This document shows, one piece after another, positions 37,020-48,437 of a stretch of 64,000 nt of DNA. Source of the stretch: Okapia johnstoni (Eukaryota > Chordata > Mammalia > Artiodactyla > Giraffidae). The notes under the pieces were generated by a model. That model saw only the letters and a list, made by a program, of their open reading frames with translations. It was not told where the DNA came from and made no database searches. Position 1 is the first letter of the stretch, and each line of letters starts with the position of its first letter. Where the stretch lies: assembly GCA_024291935.2 (NCBI GenBank), contig CM044309.1, positions 34,620,001 to 34,684,000 of the forward strand, read 5' to 3'. A program made the position numbers and the translations under genes.

Positions 37020-37705
37020 TGCTTTCAGGAAACAGCTTAAAACAACACCAATTTATTGTCTCACAGACCTGGATGTCAGAGTTTGAAATGGGCTTCAGTT
37101 CAAGTCTGAGATGGGCTAACAAGTTGTTGGCAGGGCTGTGTTCCTTCTGGAGCTTCTTGGGGAGAATTCATTCCTTTGCCTGCTCCAGCTTCTAGAGGTC
37201 ACTTGCGTTTCTTATCTGGTGCTCCTTCATCCACTTTCAAAATCAGAAACATAGCATCTTCAAATCTCTCTCAGACTCTACCACTTCTCTCTTTTACTTT
37301 ATAAAAATCTTTGCTTATAATTCCACTGATTACAGTGGACCCACCCAGATAATCAGGAAAATCTCCCCATTTCAAGATCCTTGAGCACTTTTGCAGAGTC
37401 TTTTTGCCATGTAAGGCAACATAGTCACAGATTCTGGGGTTTAGGGCATGGGCATCATTGTTGTTGTTTAATCGATAAGTCATATCTGACTCTTTGCAAT
37501 CCCATGGACTGTAGCCCTCCAGGCCCCTCTGTCTATGGGATTTCCCAGGCATGAATACTGGAGTGAGTAGCCATTTCCTTCTCCAGGGGATTGTCCCAAC
37601 ACAGGGATCAAACCTACATCTCCTGCTTGGCAGGCGGATTCTTTACCACTGAGTCATCTGGGAAGCCCCTAAATGGGCATCATTAGCGGCAGTATTCCAG
37701 CAGAA
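37020..37705 (-). mobile_element. MLT1-like LTR, antisense, split by a SINE
   Basis: Reversed MaLR/MLT1 text: cttaaaacaacaccaattta, ggcagggctgtgttccttct, ccagcttctagaggtcactt, gtggacccacccagataatc, tttttgccatgtaaggcaac, continuing after the SINE with ggcagtattccagcagaata. Confidence 0.7.
37460..37672 (-). repeat. Bov-tA SINE inserted in an MLT1-like LTR
   Basis: Full antisense element with a TTGTTGTTG tail. A perfect 12-bp TSD, ATGGGCATCATT, flanks it at 37448-37459 and 37673-37684. Confidence 0.97.
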
Positions 37706-38973
37706 TAGAAGCATATACCTGCAATTTCTATCTTCTTATGATATGAAACTGGCCATCAGATGGGCAGAAAGAATCTGATTAAATACTATGATTATTGGAT
37801 GTACTGTTACAAGATATGTCAGAATATTAACTTTTGGTGAAATTTGTTTCTGAGCTTATTCTTTTGGGACTGGAAACTTCAGAACTGAGTAACAGAAAGT
37901 TTTTCCTAACACATGAAGCCAGAACTATCATTTGTCAAAATTTCTTATTAACCAGATGTTTTTGGGGCACTTGAGTTGAGGCTATTAGATAATTGAGCAA
38001 CTTCCTTTTTGCCTCTTGATATTCTTATTTCAGGTATATTTATTAAAGTGCTTATAAACAGTTGGTGTACATGAAACAGCTCTGACTTAAATTTCAAACC
38101 TGTTTCGATTAACATCTGTGTATATATTTTAACATTAGAAATAAACAAGAAGAAAGCTAGCAAGGAAGGGAGAGTGATGTGACATCTTTAAAACACAGGA
38201 AAATGTAAGTTATCTAGGAAGTTGGAGAAATTGAAAAACATCTCAATCCCTATTGTATCATTTAATTCAAGAATAACTTCAAGCATGTAAGAATATTAAA
38301 CATGTATTACAAAGCACATTAAAATAATAAGGACTTTTGTCAAAAGATATTTTAGTCTCATGGCAAATTTTAGTCGTGAAAAGCACTATAAACCTTTTAT
38401 GCGCTCAGTGGGAAAGAAGGCAGTGACAAGGGATGAAATCTGCAGTGGGTGTGGACCACAAATCAGCTCTCCTTCTTATTTGGATTCTTCTGAATTAGCA
38501 TGCCAGAAAATATCAGGCTTTACCAGAAACATGTGGAAAATGTGTTCTCAATATTATTTCTATTTTCTTAGTATCACTAGAAAATAAGGAAAGAGTCCTT
38601 CTGTTCATCCAAGGAAACTGACAGATATTTGCCAAATGAAATCCTATTACATGCATTCGTAAAGACCATGGGTTAAGTACAGTACTTTTCTTATTTTCAT
38701 TCCTGAATATTATTTTATTATGACTGCAGAAAATAAGAGAACCAACATTCTCTTTATCTGGTTCTGCAAAGGCAAATGTCAAGATGTTTTATGGTTAAAA
38801 TATAAAAACATAAACAGAAAGATAAAGAAGGAAGAAAAACAAGCAAAACATTTCTAGAGTGGAGTTCCCTTCTAATCAGCTGGTCAAAGGAAAGGATTTA
38901 TGTATTTTTACTTATAGGGAGAAAAAATAAAAATGGAAGAAAAGAAGTTTTGTACAGTTGTATATATATACGT
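37706..38973. other. Unannotated interval
   Basis: Nothing recognised in 1.3 kb. Confidence 0.45.
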
Positions 38974-39194
38974 GGGGCTTCCCAGGTGGCACTAGTGGTA
39001 AAGAACCTGCCTGCCAATGTGGAAGACATGAGACACGGGTTCAATCCCTGGGTTGGGCAGATCCCCTGGAAGAGGGCATGGAGACCTACTCCAGTATTTC
39101 TGCCTGAAGAATCTCATGGACAGAGGAGCCTGGTGAGCTCCAGTCCGTGGGGGTTGCACAGAGTTGGACGTTACTGAAGAGACTTAGCACGCAC
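38974..39194 (+). repeat. Bov-tA SINE (Bov-tA2-like)
   Basis: Sense element (gggcttcccaggtggcacta), following a TATATATATA tract. It ends cttagcacgcacatacata. The next SINE, in the opposite orientation, starts about 20 bp later. Confidence 0.93.
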
Positions 39195-39214
39195 ATACAT
39201 AGTTGCTAGTCGCC

Positions 39215-39524
39215 AGTGAAATTCGCTCAGTTGTGTCCGGCTCTTTGCAACCTCATGGACTCTACAGTCCATTGAATTCTCCTGGCCAGCACACTGAAGT
39301 GGGTATCCTTTCCCTTCTCCAGGGGATCTTCCCAACCCAGGGGTGGAACTCAGGTCTCCTGCATTGTAGGCAGATTCTTTACCAGCTGAGCCACAAGGGA
39401 AGCCCAAGAATACTGGAATGGGTAGCCTATCCCCTCTCCAGGGGATATTTCTGACCCAGGAATTGAATCTGGGTCTCCTGCATTGCAGGCGGACTCTTTA
39501 CCAACTGAGCTATCAGGGAAGCCC
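39215..39524 (-). repeat. Bov-tA with a duplicated head unit (Bov-tA3-like), antisense
   Basis: A long SINE in which the tRNA-like head plus part of the body occurs twice in tandem (ends gaagccca at 39405 and 39524). It contains the variant ggactctacagtccattgaa typical of this subfamily. The same architecture recurs at 58463 and 61243. Confidence 0.88.
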
Positions 39525-40348
39525 ATGTATATACATACACACATATATATTCTGTCTCTTCAGATATAAAAAGACACATTTGAAGGGGTATTTTCATATT
39601 TCAAATAAAGCCTATTTCAGTGTTAATATGGAAAAGGACCTCTTCCTGGTCCTTTTTGTGCTTTCTGTTCCCATCCTCCATCCACTTGTGATGTCCAGGT
39701 ATTTAGTAGTAACACTGGGAAGCAAGATGCCTAGCTTTTATCTGGATTCAACAGTGTAGCCCAGCAACTCAAGACCAGACTCAACACAGGATTTTCTGTT
39801 CAGTAGAAGAAGAAATGTTATTGTAACTGGGTTATTGGCATTTTCCTCTTCATGAGTTTGTTCACTCATTCGTTAGCTCAAGCAATAGTCATAATATGAT
39901 TCCTGGATTGGGAGGAACCGTTATAGAAGGCTAGAGGTTCATAAAAGGAATAATGATTTTTTTTTAAGCTGGTGTTAAAATTTTTATGAGCACATAGTAA
40001 GATACTTTGGAATTAGAATGGTTACAAGTAAGAAAAATGACCAGGGTGAGGCCACGGGGGTGAGTGGCTATAGTGGAAGAGAGGTATATACATCAGGGAG
40101 TATATGAGGCTGCTGGAAAACTGAGAGGCCAGGGAGCTGGATGGTTGCCACCTGAGTACTGAATTCTTGAAGAATTATGGGAGGGCTTGGAGTAAATGTC
40201 AGGTCAGACTCATATGGAGTGAGTGAAATCTCTCTTAGGTGTGGGAGCCTGCTGTGTATGAGGAGTGTTCAGTGAGAGGTCTGTATATGAGAGCAACAAG
40301 GACAGGAAAGGATGGTGTTTTCAGATGGAATGTCTTTCAAGATGATCG
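39525..40348. other. Unannotated interval
   Basis: No element recognised. The 113-codon frame at 39418-39759 begins inside the SINE and is not supported. Confidence 0.45.
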
Positions 40349-40356
40349 CTTTAGAA

Positions 40357-40545
40357 CAGGGGTCCAGAACCTCTGGGTTCTAATGCCTGATGATCTCAGG
40401 TGGAACTGATGTGCTAACAATAGAAATAAAATGCAAAATAAATGTAATGCACTTGAATCATCTGGAAATCAGCCCCTGCCCCATCCATGGAAAAGTTGTC
40501 TTTCAGGAAACCGGTCCCTAGTCCTAAAAATGTTGGGAATGGCTG
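40357..40545. mobile_element. Small hAT-like DNA transposon relic
   Basis: The left end is caggggtccagaacctctgg; the right end reads, in reverse complement, cagccattcccaac. Both recall the CAGGGGTCCCCAACC-type termini of a non-autonomous hAT family. The 8-bp flanks CTTTAGAA (40349-40356) and CTTCAGAG (40546-40553) match at 6 of 8 positions, as expected for a worn hAT duplication. Confidence 0.55.
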
Positions 40546-40553
40546 CTTCAGAG

Positions 40554-41179
40554 AATCATGACTATAATCAAGACTCAGGAGGACCTTGATCACACCTCCT
40601 AACCCTGAGGATTAAGAGTGAGCAGCTGGCATGTGAGAGGACTGGAAGGAAGCACCAGGTGTCATAGTAAGACTAGGAGACAGTGTACATGAGATAGACC
40701 CCCTCTGTTGTCAGAGTCCCAAGGAGAGTTAGTCAATGAAAATAGGGGATAAATGTAATGCTAACTTCTTGTTCTTATGCACAGGTCATATTTCCTCCAG
40801 CCCTCGCTGAAGCCTGACATTTGAAAATGGTCAGGATCCATTATAGATGGCGGCTGCAGTTACATCCAAACGCAGAACTCATTTTGCTTTCCTCCTTATC
40901 TGTGGACACTGGGGTAAAAACTCAGATTAGATCAAATAGAAATAGGACAGCAGCCCTAATAGGAACAATAATAAACTCATTTCTTCTTTCTCTTGTGGCT
41001 TTACGGGTCTCAGATGGATACCTGTGTTTTGTTTCGAGATAAGAATATGAAACTTGGTTAGGATTATCCTATTCTGTGAAACAATTGTTCTCCTCATGGA
41101 TAATGCAATGGGATTTTTGAAAACACTTTGCAAAGTTGTTTTGGAAGTTAAAATGAGTGTTCCTTCTGTCATTCATTAG
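40554..41179. other. Unannotated interval
   Basis: Nothing recognised. Confidence 0.45.
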
Positions 41180-41181
41180 TA

Positions 41182-41489
41182 TTGGTTGGTTATAAAGTTT
41201 GTTCCAGCTTTTCCATAAGTGTTAGTTGCTTAATTGTGTCCAAATCTTTGCAACCCCATGGACTGTAACTGGCCAGGCTGCTCTGTCTATGGAATTCTCC
41301 AGGTAAGAATACTGGAGTATGTTGTAATTTCCTCCTCCAGTGTATCTTCCTGACCCAGGGATTGAACCTGAGTCTCCTGCATCTCCTGCATTGCAGGCAG
41401 ATACTTAATTATCTAAGCCAGCAGGGGAGCCCAGTTTTTCCATAAAATCTTACAAAAAAACACCCAAATGAAGTTTTTGGCCAACCCAA
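41182..41489. mobile_element. Mariner MITE, split by a SINE
   Basis: The left arm ttggttggttataaagtttg and right arm aagtttttggccaacccaa are the inverted termini of the ruminant mariner MITE. TA dinucleotides flank both ends (41180-41181 and 41490-41491). Without the SINE the element is about 80 bp, so it cannot encode a transposase. Confidence 0.85.
41219..41432 (-). repeat. Bov-tA SINE inserted in a mariner MITE
   Basis: Antisense element. TSD AGCTTTTCCATAA (41206-41218) against AGTTTTTCCATAA (41433-41445), 12 of 13 matching, lies inside the MITE. The head contains a short duplication, ctcctgcatctcctgcat. Confidence 0.94.
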
Positions 41490-41604
41490 TACATAGAAAA
41501 CTATGGCAGTTTTCAGGCTAAGTTTGAGAAAAAGTATAAAATAGGCCTTTCCCCCTGAACAGTCTTCTTTTTACACTATTTATGTCTTTGGAGGCTACTG
41601 CCTT

Positions 41605-41691
41605 TGCCACTCAATGAAGCTATGAGCCATGCCATTCAAGGCCATCCAAGATGGACAGGTCATAGTGGAGAGTTCTGACAAAATGTGGTCC
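41605..41691 (+). repeat. BovB 5'-region fragment
   Basis: The sense text aatgaagctatgagccatgc and ggtcatagtggagagttctg is the complement of part of the BovB 5' region at 17572-18140. A Bov-tA follows 7 bp later. Confidence 0.7.
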
Positions 41692-41699
41692 ATATCTTA

Positions 41700-41906
41700 T
41701 GGGGCTTCCCTGGTCACTCATGGTAAAGAATTCGCCTGCAATGCAGAAGACCTGGTTTGATCCTTGGGTCGGGAAGATCCCCTGGAGAAGGGAATGACTA
41801 CCCACTCCAGTATTCTTGCCTGGAGAATTCTATGGACAGAGGAACTTGGCGGGCTACAGTCCACGGGGTCGCAGAGAGTCAGACACGACTGTGCGACTAA
41901 CACATG
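41700..41906 (+). repeat. Bov-tA SINE
   Basis: Full sense element (ggggcttccctggtcactca to gactgtgcgactaacaca). It is relatively close to consensus, so probably young. Confidence 0.94.
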
Positions 41907-43482
41907 GATTACTGATGTCAGTGCGATGACCCAGCCAATGCTTCCCAAGACAGTTGTGCCCTCCTCCTCTCCATCTAATCAGAATCTTTCCTACACAATT
42001 TCCCACTTTCTGATTGTGCATTTACATTCTTCTCAGAGCTCTTTTAGCCAGAATATTTAAATTCACATGAAGGGATTTTCCAGTAATCGCGGTGTTGGAG
42101 AAATGGGACAATAACCTTTAAATTAGAATATGCAGACAATTGCTTACTATGTCTATAATAATTTATTATAGTCTTTATATCAGATTTTCCCTTTCTAAAG
42201 AGAGTAAAGCCAAAGCCCTCAGATCTCACAATTACAGAATTATTGACAGAGTGCAAAAATCAACGAACCAAATAAAATACTTGCTGAAATCTGCTAAACA
42301 AAATATGCTCTCTGGATTCATGCTAATTGTCTAAAGAATCACTGACCAGAGAAAAACTTGGATATCAGATCCAGGCACTAACACATCTCAAGCAAGCACA
42401 AGATGCAGAGTTCTTGTCACCATGGAGACAACAGTAAAAGGACACCATCTCACTATGCTTGAGAACATCAGCTACCACAGCAATGAGTAAAGAATATTAA
42501 ACCTTATTCACACCGTTGGCACCAAGTCCACCTGAATGTAGTGAAACATGAAGGCAGAGCTAGTCTAGGAAGTGACTTCTCAAGACAAGTGACTGGGTAT
42601 TCACCTGACGTGTCTGTATTAATCTTCCTCTAAAATTCACGTTCTTTGACTAGACATGGTGACATATCTTTCCCCTGAAGTAATTTGGGTATAGAATATA
42701 AAGTCACAATAAATATAGTTCAGTGAGTGTGTTGGTACTGAAATCAAGAACAGAGAATTAATTCACTTATTCATCCTTTGGAATTAATGTTTCCACTAAT
42801 TTTCATTTAAGACTTAAGTGTCAGACTTTGATATTAGTAACAATGGTAAATAATATGTAGGCCCTACCCTTAAAATATTCTCAAATCTAATTTACCAATG
42901 AGTTAAGGCCCTCACTGCATTATAAGGTAGAGGTTATGGCATTTTTTATGTGGCTAGTATGGACCTGAGCAATTAAGTTTAGTTAGGTGCTTTGTAATTA
43001 ACCATATTGTTTTTGATCAAATATCAAGGGTGATCAGATAGTGAGTGTCAGGGAGTGTGGCTAAGTGACTTCGCAGGATCCTAGCTAAGAATGGGCAATG
43101 CAAAGATAAATAGGGAAGCCCAAAGTCTGGATCTAGAACATGGCTCAGGATATTAAATTTGGACAAGAGGAGTCTTTACAACCCAGCCCTCAATGGAACC
43201 CATAACTATGCCTGGTTGAAATTCTACCTGGTTGAAAGAGTGAGGAAAAATTCAGGACACTTGCTGGTATGAAGCAACTGACTGAATTTTGGGAAGGTTC
43301 AATTTTAGTACTAACCTTAATGCTAATAGTAAGGAAATCAATCAGTTTAAACCTCTCTGGCTCTTTGCTTCTTTATTTATAAAATACAAAGATAGTATCT
43401 AAATAGATGATAGTAGCATAGCTCTCAAGCAATTCATCTTGGTAGGGTGAAATCAAAAGACTATATAGATTTCACTCTATGT
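41907..43482. other. Unannotated interval
   Basis: 1.6 kb. Weak L2/MER-like text around 42830-42960 (aggccctacccttaaaatat) is too poor to call. Confidence 0.4.
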
Positions 43483-43492
43483 ATATATTCTA

Positions 43493-43681
43493 TGCTGGGA
43501 AAGATTGAGGGCAGGGGGAGAAGGGGAGGACAGAGGACGAGGTGGTTGGATGGCATCACCAACTCAATGGACATGGATTTGAGCAAGCTCTGGGAGATGG
43601 TAAAGGACAGGGAAGCCTGGTGTACTGTAGTTCATGGGGTCACAAAGACTCACACATAATTGAGCAACTGAACAACAGCAA
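43493..43681 (+). repeat. BovB 3'-end insertion with perfect TSD
   Basis: 189 bp of BovB 3' end ending in AACTGAACAACAGCAA. A perfect 10-bp TSD, ATATATTCTA, flanks it at 43483-43492 and 43682-43691. Confidence 0.95.
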
Positions 43682-43691
43682 ATATATTCTA

Positions 43692-43978
43692 GTCTTGGTG
43701 AAACAACCTCTGTCATTTCTCCTACATGGGACTGCATTTCTTGTGTGCTTGGCTTTCACACTCCATCATTTAACCAACTTGATCATCCAGTAAGCACTGA
43801 ACACCTACTCTGTCCCAGAGCTTCTGCTGGGAACGTCTCTCCTGGGTCACATTTTACCTGACAAGCTCATTCTTCTGAGAATCACCTTCCCTCTGGCCAG
43901 GGTAACAGCTCTCCCTGGTCACAAGGAGACCTTCGAGGAAGCAAGGTAGGAAATAGGTGAGTCCCTGGGATGAACACT
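43692..43978. other. Unannotated interval
   Basis: May be the left part of the LTR called at 44419, but I cannot show that. Confidence 0.35.
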
Positions 43979-43990
43979 TGGTGTTTATCA

Positions 43991-44406
43991 GTTCAGTTCA
44001 GTCAGTTCAGTCGCTCAGTCTTGTTCAACTCTTTGCGACCCCATGATTCGCAGCATGCCAGGCCTCCCTGTCCATCACCAACTCCCGGAGTCTACCCAAA
44101 CCCATGCCCATCGAGTCGATGATGCCATCCAGCCATCTCATCCTCTGTCATCCCCTTCTCCTCCTGCTCCCAATACTTCCCAGCATCAGGGTCTTTTCCA
44201 ATGAGTAAACTCTTCGCATGAGGTGGCCAAAGTATTGGAGTTTCAGCTTCAACATCAGTCCTTCCAATGAACACCCAGGACTGATCTCCTCTAGGATGGG
44301 CTGGTTGGATCTTCTTGCAGTCCAGACTGGTTCCAAATAGGAAAAGGAGTGTGTCAAGGCTGTATATTGTTACCCTGCTTATTAAACTTATATGCAGAGT
44401 ACATCA
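43991..44406 (-). repeat. BovB insertion with inverted 5' segment
   Basis: 43991-44324 is antisense BovB 3' end, ending at ttggatcttcttgcagtcc. 44325-44406 is sense BovB from about 0.5 kb further upstream in the element (actggttccaaataggaaaa to gcagagtacatcat). Both pieces lie inside a single perfect 12-bp TSD, TGGTGTTTATCA (43979-43990 and 44407-44418). This is the twin-priming signature known for L1. Confidence 0.92.
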
Positions 44407-44418
44407 TGGTGTTTATCA

Positions 44419-44945
44419 AGTGAGTAAAATTCAAGCTTTGTTTTCACCCAGACACTCCAAAGACAAGGCTGGTGGTAAAAGCTGAGCTCTGCTAAAGCAA
44501 AGAGATAAGGTGCTCACTCCTGAGATCAAGGAAGACTTCCCTGTCTGCACATGCACAGGCAGTCTCCTTGGATGTCAAAAAGGGAGGGGAGGCCACCCCA
44601 TAATAAGTGTGAACATGTTCCCATAGGCCTCTGCAGTGGGTGGGATCTATCTTAGAGAAAAGCTGCACGTGCATCCTGGGGAGGCTCCCAGAAACAGTCA
44701 GGTGTGGAGACAGAAACAAGTTAATTGGTCATAGGTGGACAAAGACCCTGAAGGACTGTCCTATAGAAGTGATGTAAATCACCTCTTTACTGCACTCTTC
44801 ACTCAGAATGCCTGCACTCCTCTCCGGGTGCATATCTCTGTCTTGCCTCTGGCAAAATAAACTGTTTCTCTGTGTGCTTTCCCAAACATTGTGCTGTGTC
44901 TCTAATAACAAACGTTGTACATGTTTTGCAATTTTTGCCTCCTTG
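44419..44945 (+). mobile_element. ERV LTR (family not identified)
   Basis: Plus-strand LTR-like region with AATAAA at 44856-44861 (ggcaaaataaactgtttctc), a CT-rich run before it and a GT-rich run after it. The left boundary is unclear because BovB sits there. No gag-pol sequence follows. Confidence 0.5.
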
Positions 44946-44960
44946 AAACATTCTTGGTCC

Positions 44961-45126
44961 TTGAGACCTCATGGACTCTAGCCCACCAGGCTCTTCTGTC
45001 CATGGGATTCTCCAGGCAAGAATACTGGAGTTGGTAGCCATTCCCTTCTCCAAGGGATCTTCCTGACTCAGGGATCAAACTCACACCTCCTGCATTGCAG
45101 CCAGATTCTTTCCCTTCTGAGCCACC
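44961..45126 (-). repeat. Bov-tA SINE, 3' end missing
   Basis: Antisense element lacking its last ~35 bp (it starts at acctcatggactctagccca). The right edge abuts an MLT1-like LTR. Confidence 0.9.
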
Positions 45127-45558
45127 ATTGTGTTCACCCTAATTCACACGTTGAAGTCCCAATCCCCAAACCTCACAATGGGACCTTATTTGGAAATAGA
45201 ACTGTTGCCAGTGTAATCCGTTAAGATGATGTCATTAGGGTGAGCCTTAATCCAATATGATTGATATCCTCATTATGAGGGGGACATTTAGCCAAAGAGA
45301 AATGGACACAGGGAGAACACCACATGAAGATGAAGGCAGAGATATAAAAGCCAACAAAGATTGCCAGCCAATCATCAGAAGTGAAGAGGAAGGCAAGGGG
45401 GCAGATTCCCCCTCACAGTTTCCGGAAGGAGCAAACTCTGGCAACAATTCGATCTTGAACTTAGAGCCTCCAGAACTCTGAGACAATAAGTTTCTCTTGT
45501 TTAAGCCACCCAGCCTACAGTGCTTTGCTATTATAATCCTAGCAAACTAAAACACCCA
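45127..45558 (+). mobile_element. MLT1-like LTR (MaLR)
   Basis: Sense MaLR LTR: attcacacgttgaagtccca, gggaccttatttggaaatag, atgaagatgaaggcagagat, agattgccagccaatcatca, gagcctccagaactctgaga, caataagtttctcttgttta, and agcaaactaaaaca at the end. Confidence 0.8.
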
Positions 45559-46131
45559 AAGAAGAAAGCTCTGTACTCATTGATTCATGCTTTATTGTAA
45601 TAGCCATGGGGCTGAATATGTGGCACTGATGTTTCTACAAGAATAGTTATGTGCAAGGGGCTTAAAACAGTTTGGAACACAATTTGAATATTTATTACCT
45701 TACTCCCGGAGGTCCAACTTAGTATAAGGTAAATAACCAATCAAAATCAGACTAAATGTACATTTAGAAAATAAAGCAATATCAACACAGTCTTGTCCTT
45801 AAAACATATGTTGATAACAGCTTTTTAATAAAAACATTGAAAAAGATGTTCATATGACTTTCTGAAAGCAATAGACACAAAAAATATAAAGAAAATAGAA
45901 GACAATAAAGAAAAATTCAGCAGTACTCTTAAAATAACCACACTCACAATTCATTCATGGTAAGAATAGCTGCACACAATGTACAGTAGATACAGAGAAT
46001 GGTATTTATAATTTTTCTCATGTTCTGAGCTCTACAACCAACAATGAAACAGCATGTGAAGGAATTCCAGGGTCAGCAAGAAAGGGACAAAGAGCAACAA
46101 AAAATACCTATGAGACCAATTAAGATGATTT
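45559..46131. other. Unannotated interval
   Basis: AT-rich; nothing recognised. Confidence 0.45.
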
Positions 46132-46345
46132 GGGGGCTTCCCAGGTGGTGCTAATGGTAAAGAACCTGCCTGCCAATGCAGGACTCAAGAGATGTGGGTT
46201 TGATCCCTGGTTCGGGAAGATCCCCCTGGAAGAGGGCATGGCAACCCACTCCAGCATTCTTGCCTGAAGAATCTCATGGACAGAGGAGCCTGGCAGGCTA
46301 CAGTCCATGGGGTTGCAAAGAGTTGGACACAACTGAAGCTACTTA
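46132..46345 (+). repeat. Bov-tA SINE (Bov-tA2-like)
   Basis: Full sense element (ggcttcccaggtggtgctaa). Its tail has grown into the alternating repeat that follows. Confidence 0.93.
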
Positions 46346-46379
46346 GTGTGTGCGCGCGCGCACACACACACACACACAC
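46346..46379. repeat. (GT)(CG)(CA) alternating purine-pyrimidine tract
   Basis: 34 bp of strictly alternating purine/pyrimidine: GTGTGTG, then CGCGCGCG, then (CA)n. 46346-46367 is a perfect palindrome. This composition is known to favour Z-DNA. Confidence 0.95.
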
Positions 46380-46739
46380 TTTTCAGATCAGTGATTGTTG
46401 CAAATAATTTGAAAAAACAATTTTAGAAATACAGGGAAGTTTGCATGGATTTTGCTATCCAGTATTGGGGAACTCTGAAAAACTTACTCTCCTGGCCAGG
46501 CTGATTCAGTCACTTGCCAGCTCCAGCCATTGTTGGTGTTCTCTCTTGATTTAGCGCCTGAGGACTGTTCATCCCTTCTCCTCCTCTCCGCACTTTTTTC
46601 TGTGAACTAGTGAATGAACTGGAAAAGAGAGGTGAAACATGTTGAATTTATTTATTTATAGGTCCTTCCATTATTTTTATATTTTTAACTAAAATATCTG
46701 TATGCTTTTACCTTTTGCCTTCCCACTATTTGATGTTTT
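46380..46739. other. Unannotated interval
   Basis: Nothing recognised. Confidence 0.45.
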
Positions 46740-46750
46740 CCTTAGCAAGT

Positions 46751-46973
46751 CTGGGCTTCTCTGGTGGCTCAGTGAGCAAAGAATATGCCTGCAGTGCAGG
46801 AGATGCAGGAGACACGGGTTTGATCCCTGGATTGGGAAGATCCCCTGGAGGAGGGCATGGCAGCCCACACCAGTATTCTTGCTGGGAAAATCTCAAAGAC
46901 AGAGGAGCTTGATGGGCTGTAGTCTATGGAGTCACAGAAATTTGGAAATGACTGAAACGACTGAGCACACACA
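46751..46973 (+). repeat. Bov-tA SINE
   Basis: Sense element with a gcaggagatgcaggagac duplication in the head. TSD CCTTAGCAAGT (46740-46750) against CCTTAGCGAGT (46974-46984), 10 of 11 matching. A long open frame across it (46702-47328) is a chance frame through two SINEs. Confidence 0.95.
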
Positions 46974-47119
46974 CCTTAGCGAGTTTATAGCATCCCTCTG
47001 GAGGAGGGGTGAGGTGGGCATGAGAGTGAGAATAAATCGCTACAGTGAGGTTGAAGAGCTTTCAAACCATCCAATATTTGACAATAGACTTGAAAGCCTT
47101 TTCATATATGAAGATCTGT

Positions 47120-47239
47120 GTGTGAATTCTCAGTCATGTCTGACTCTTTGCAACCCCATAGATTGTAGCCTACCAGTCTTCTCTGTCAGTGGAATTTCCC
47201 AGGCAGGAATACTGGAATGGGTTGCCATTTTCTTCTCAA
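47120..47239 (-). repeat. Bov-A monomer with 14-bp TSD
   Basis: A single 120-bp Bov-A unit, antisense, without tRNA head. A perfect 14-bp TSD, ATATGAAGATCTGT, flanks it at 47106-47119 and 47240-47253. The 5' end (minus strand tgagaagaaaatggcaaccc) is at the same point as the units of the Bov-A2 at 34241. Confidence 0.95.
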
Positions 47240-47253
47240 ATATGAAGATCTGT

Positions 47254-47753
47254 ATTCTATTAATGCAGAGCTGTGTACCTCAGCACACTGGTGTGTCAAA
47301 AATGAGTTACAGGCATCAGAAATATTGATTTACTCAGACTGCTGGGGATAAGACTGCATGGGCTTAAAATAAAGCTGAGGCCTGGAATGCAGGTGGGCCA
47401 AGCTTTCAGGTCCTCATCAAGACAAGAAAATGTGGATCAGGAGTTTACACAGGCTGCTAGTTTTTTCCCAGCAGGATGAACGGCAACCAGTGGAACAAAA
47501 CATCACCATGGAAACCAAAGGAGTCAGAGGACAGCCCAAGGATGCAAGATTTCCTTTCTTTTTTCTCTATGAGGTCGGGTGAGCTACAAACCTCTGCCAG
47601 GAGAGAAGGAAATGTGAAATATGGGTGATTGCATATTTTGCCTAAGAACACTATTTAAATTATTGTATCAGGCTAGTATTTAAAAATTAGACAGATTAAA
47701 TGTGGTCTTCCTTCTCTATTATAGAGGTTTTGAGGGTTTTTGAGGAAGATATG
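47254..47753. other. Unannotated interval
   Basis: Nothing recognised. Confidence 0.45.
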
Positions 47754-47970
47754 CATGCATGCATGTGAAGTCACTTTAGTCGTGTCTGACTCTTTGCGAC
47801 CCCATGGACTGTAGCCTGCCAGGCTCTTCTGTCCATGGGATTCTCCAGGCAAGAATTACTGGAGTGGGTAACCATTCCCTTCTCCAGCAGATCTTCTCAA
47901 CGCAGGAATGAAGTCTCCATCTCTTCTGTCCTCTACATTGGCAGGCAGGTTTTTACCACTAGAGCCAAAG
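47754..47970 (-). repeat. Bov-tA SINE
   Basis: Full antisense element whose 3' tail is (GCAT)n, giving a palindromic gcatgcatgcatg start. The head has a short insertion. Confidence 0.92.
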
Positions 47971-48437
47971 GCAGTGTAAAAAAATAAAGAGAATATGCAT
48001 TCTTTGTACATCTATGTGAGAGTGGGAGTGTATTTGCTTTTCTGCTGAATTTTACTGACTCTTGTCCAGTTTTATGATTGATTTACAGTATGAGATGAAT
48101 CAAGAAGTAGATACTAGTAACTAATAGGAAGAAGATTTGAACAGATGCACCCTGTTCTCTCAATGACTTTTCCCACTGACTCATACTCTTCAATTCTGGA
48201 TAGAAATGAAAATCTACAGCTAGCCTGCAATTGACAGGGACTGCAGGTCTCTGCAGAAATCTTTTTCTGAAGTTTAGCATAATCATGGCACTGTTTTTTC
48301 AGCCCTGTAGGTTACTGGGTAAGCTGAAGATGACTAGGTTGCTCATAGAGACTTAACAAAGTAGGCAACTTTGTGTTTCTCAAATGATAACCTGTGGCTA
48401 GCTTTTAAAATTTCTAATTTGTTATATTGATAGGTAC

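Noticed and set aside
46702..47328. A 208-codon open frame, the longest in the window
   Set aside because: It runs through a Bov-tA and a Bov-A monomer and uses frames seen in other SINE copies. No domain, splice site or promoter supports it.
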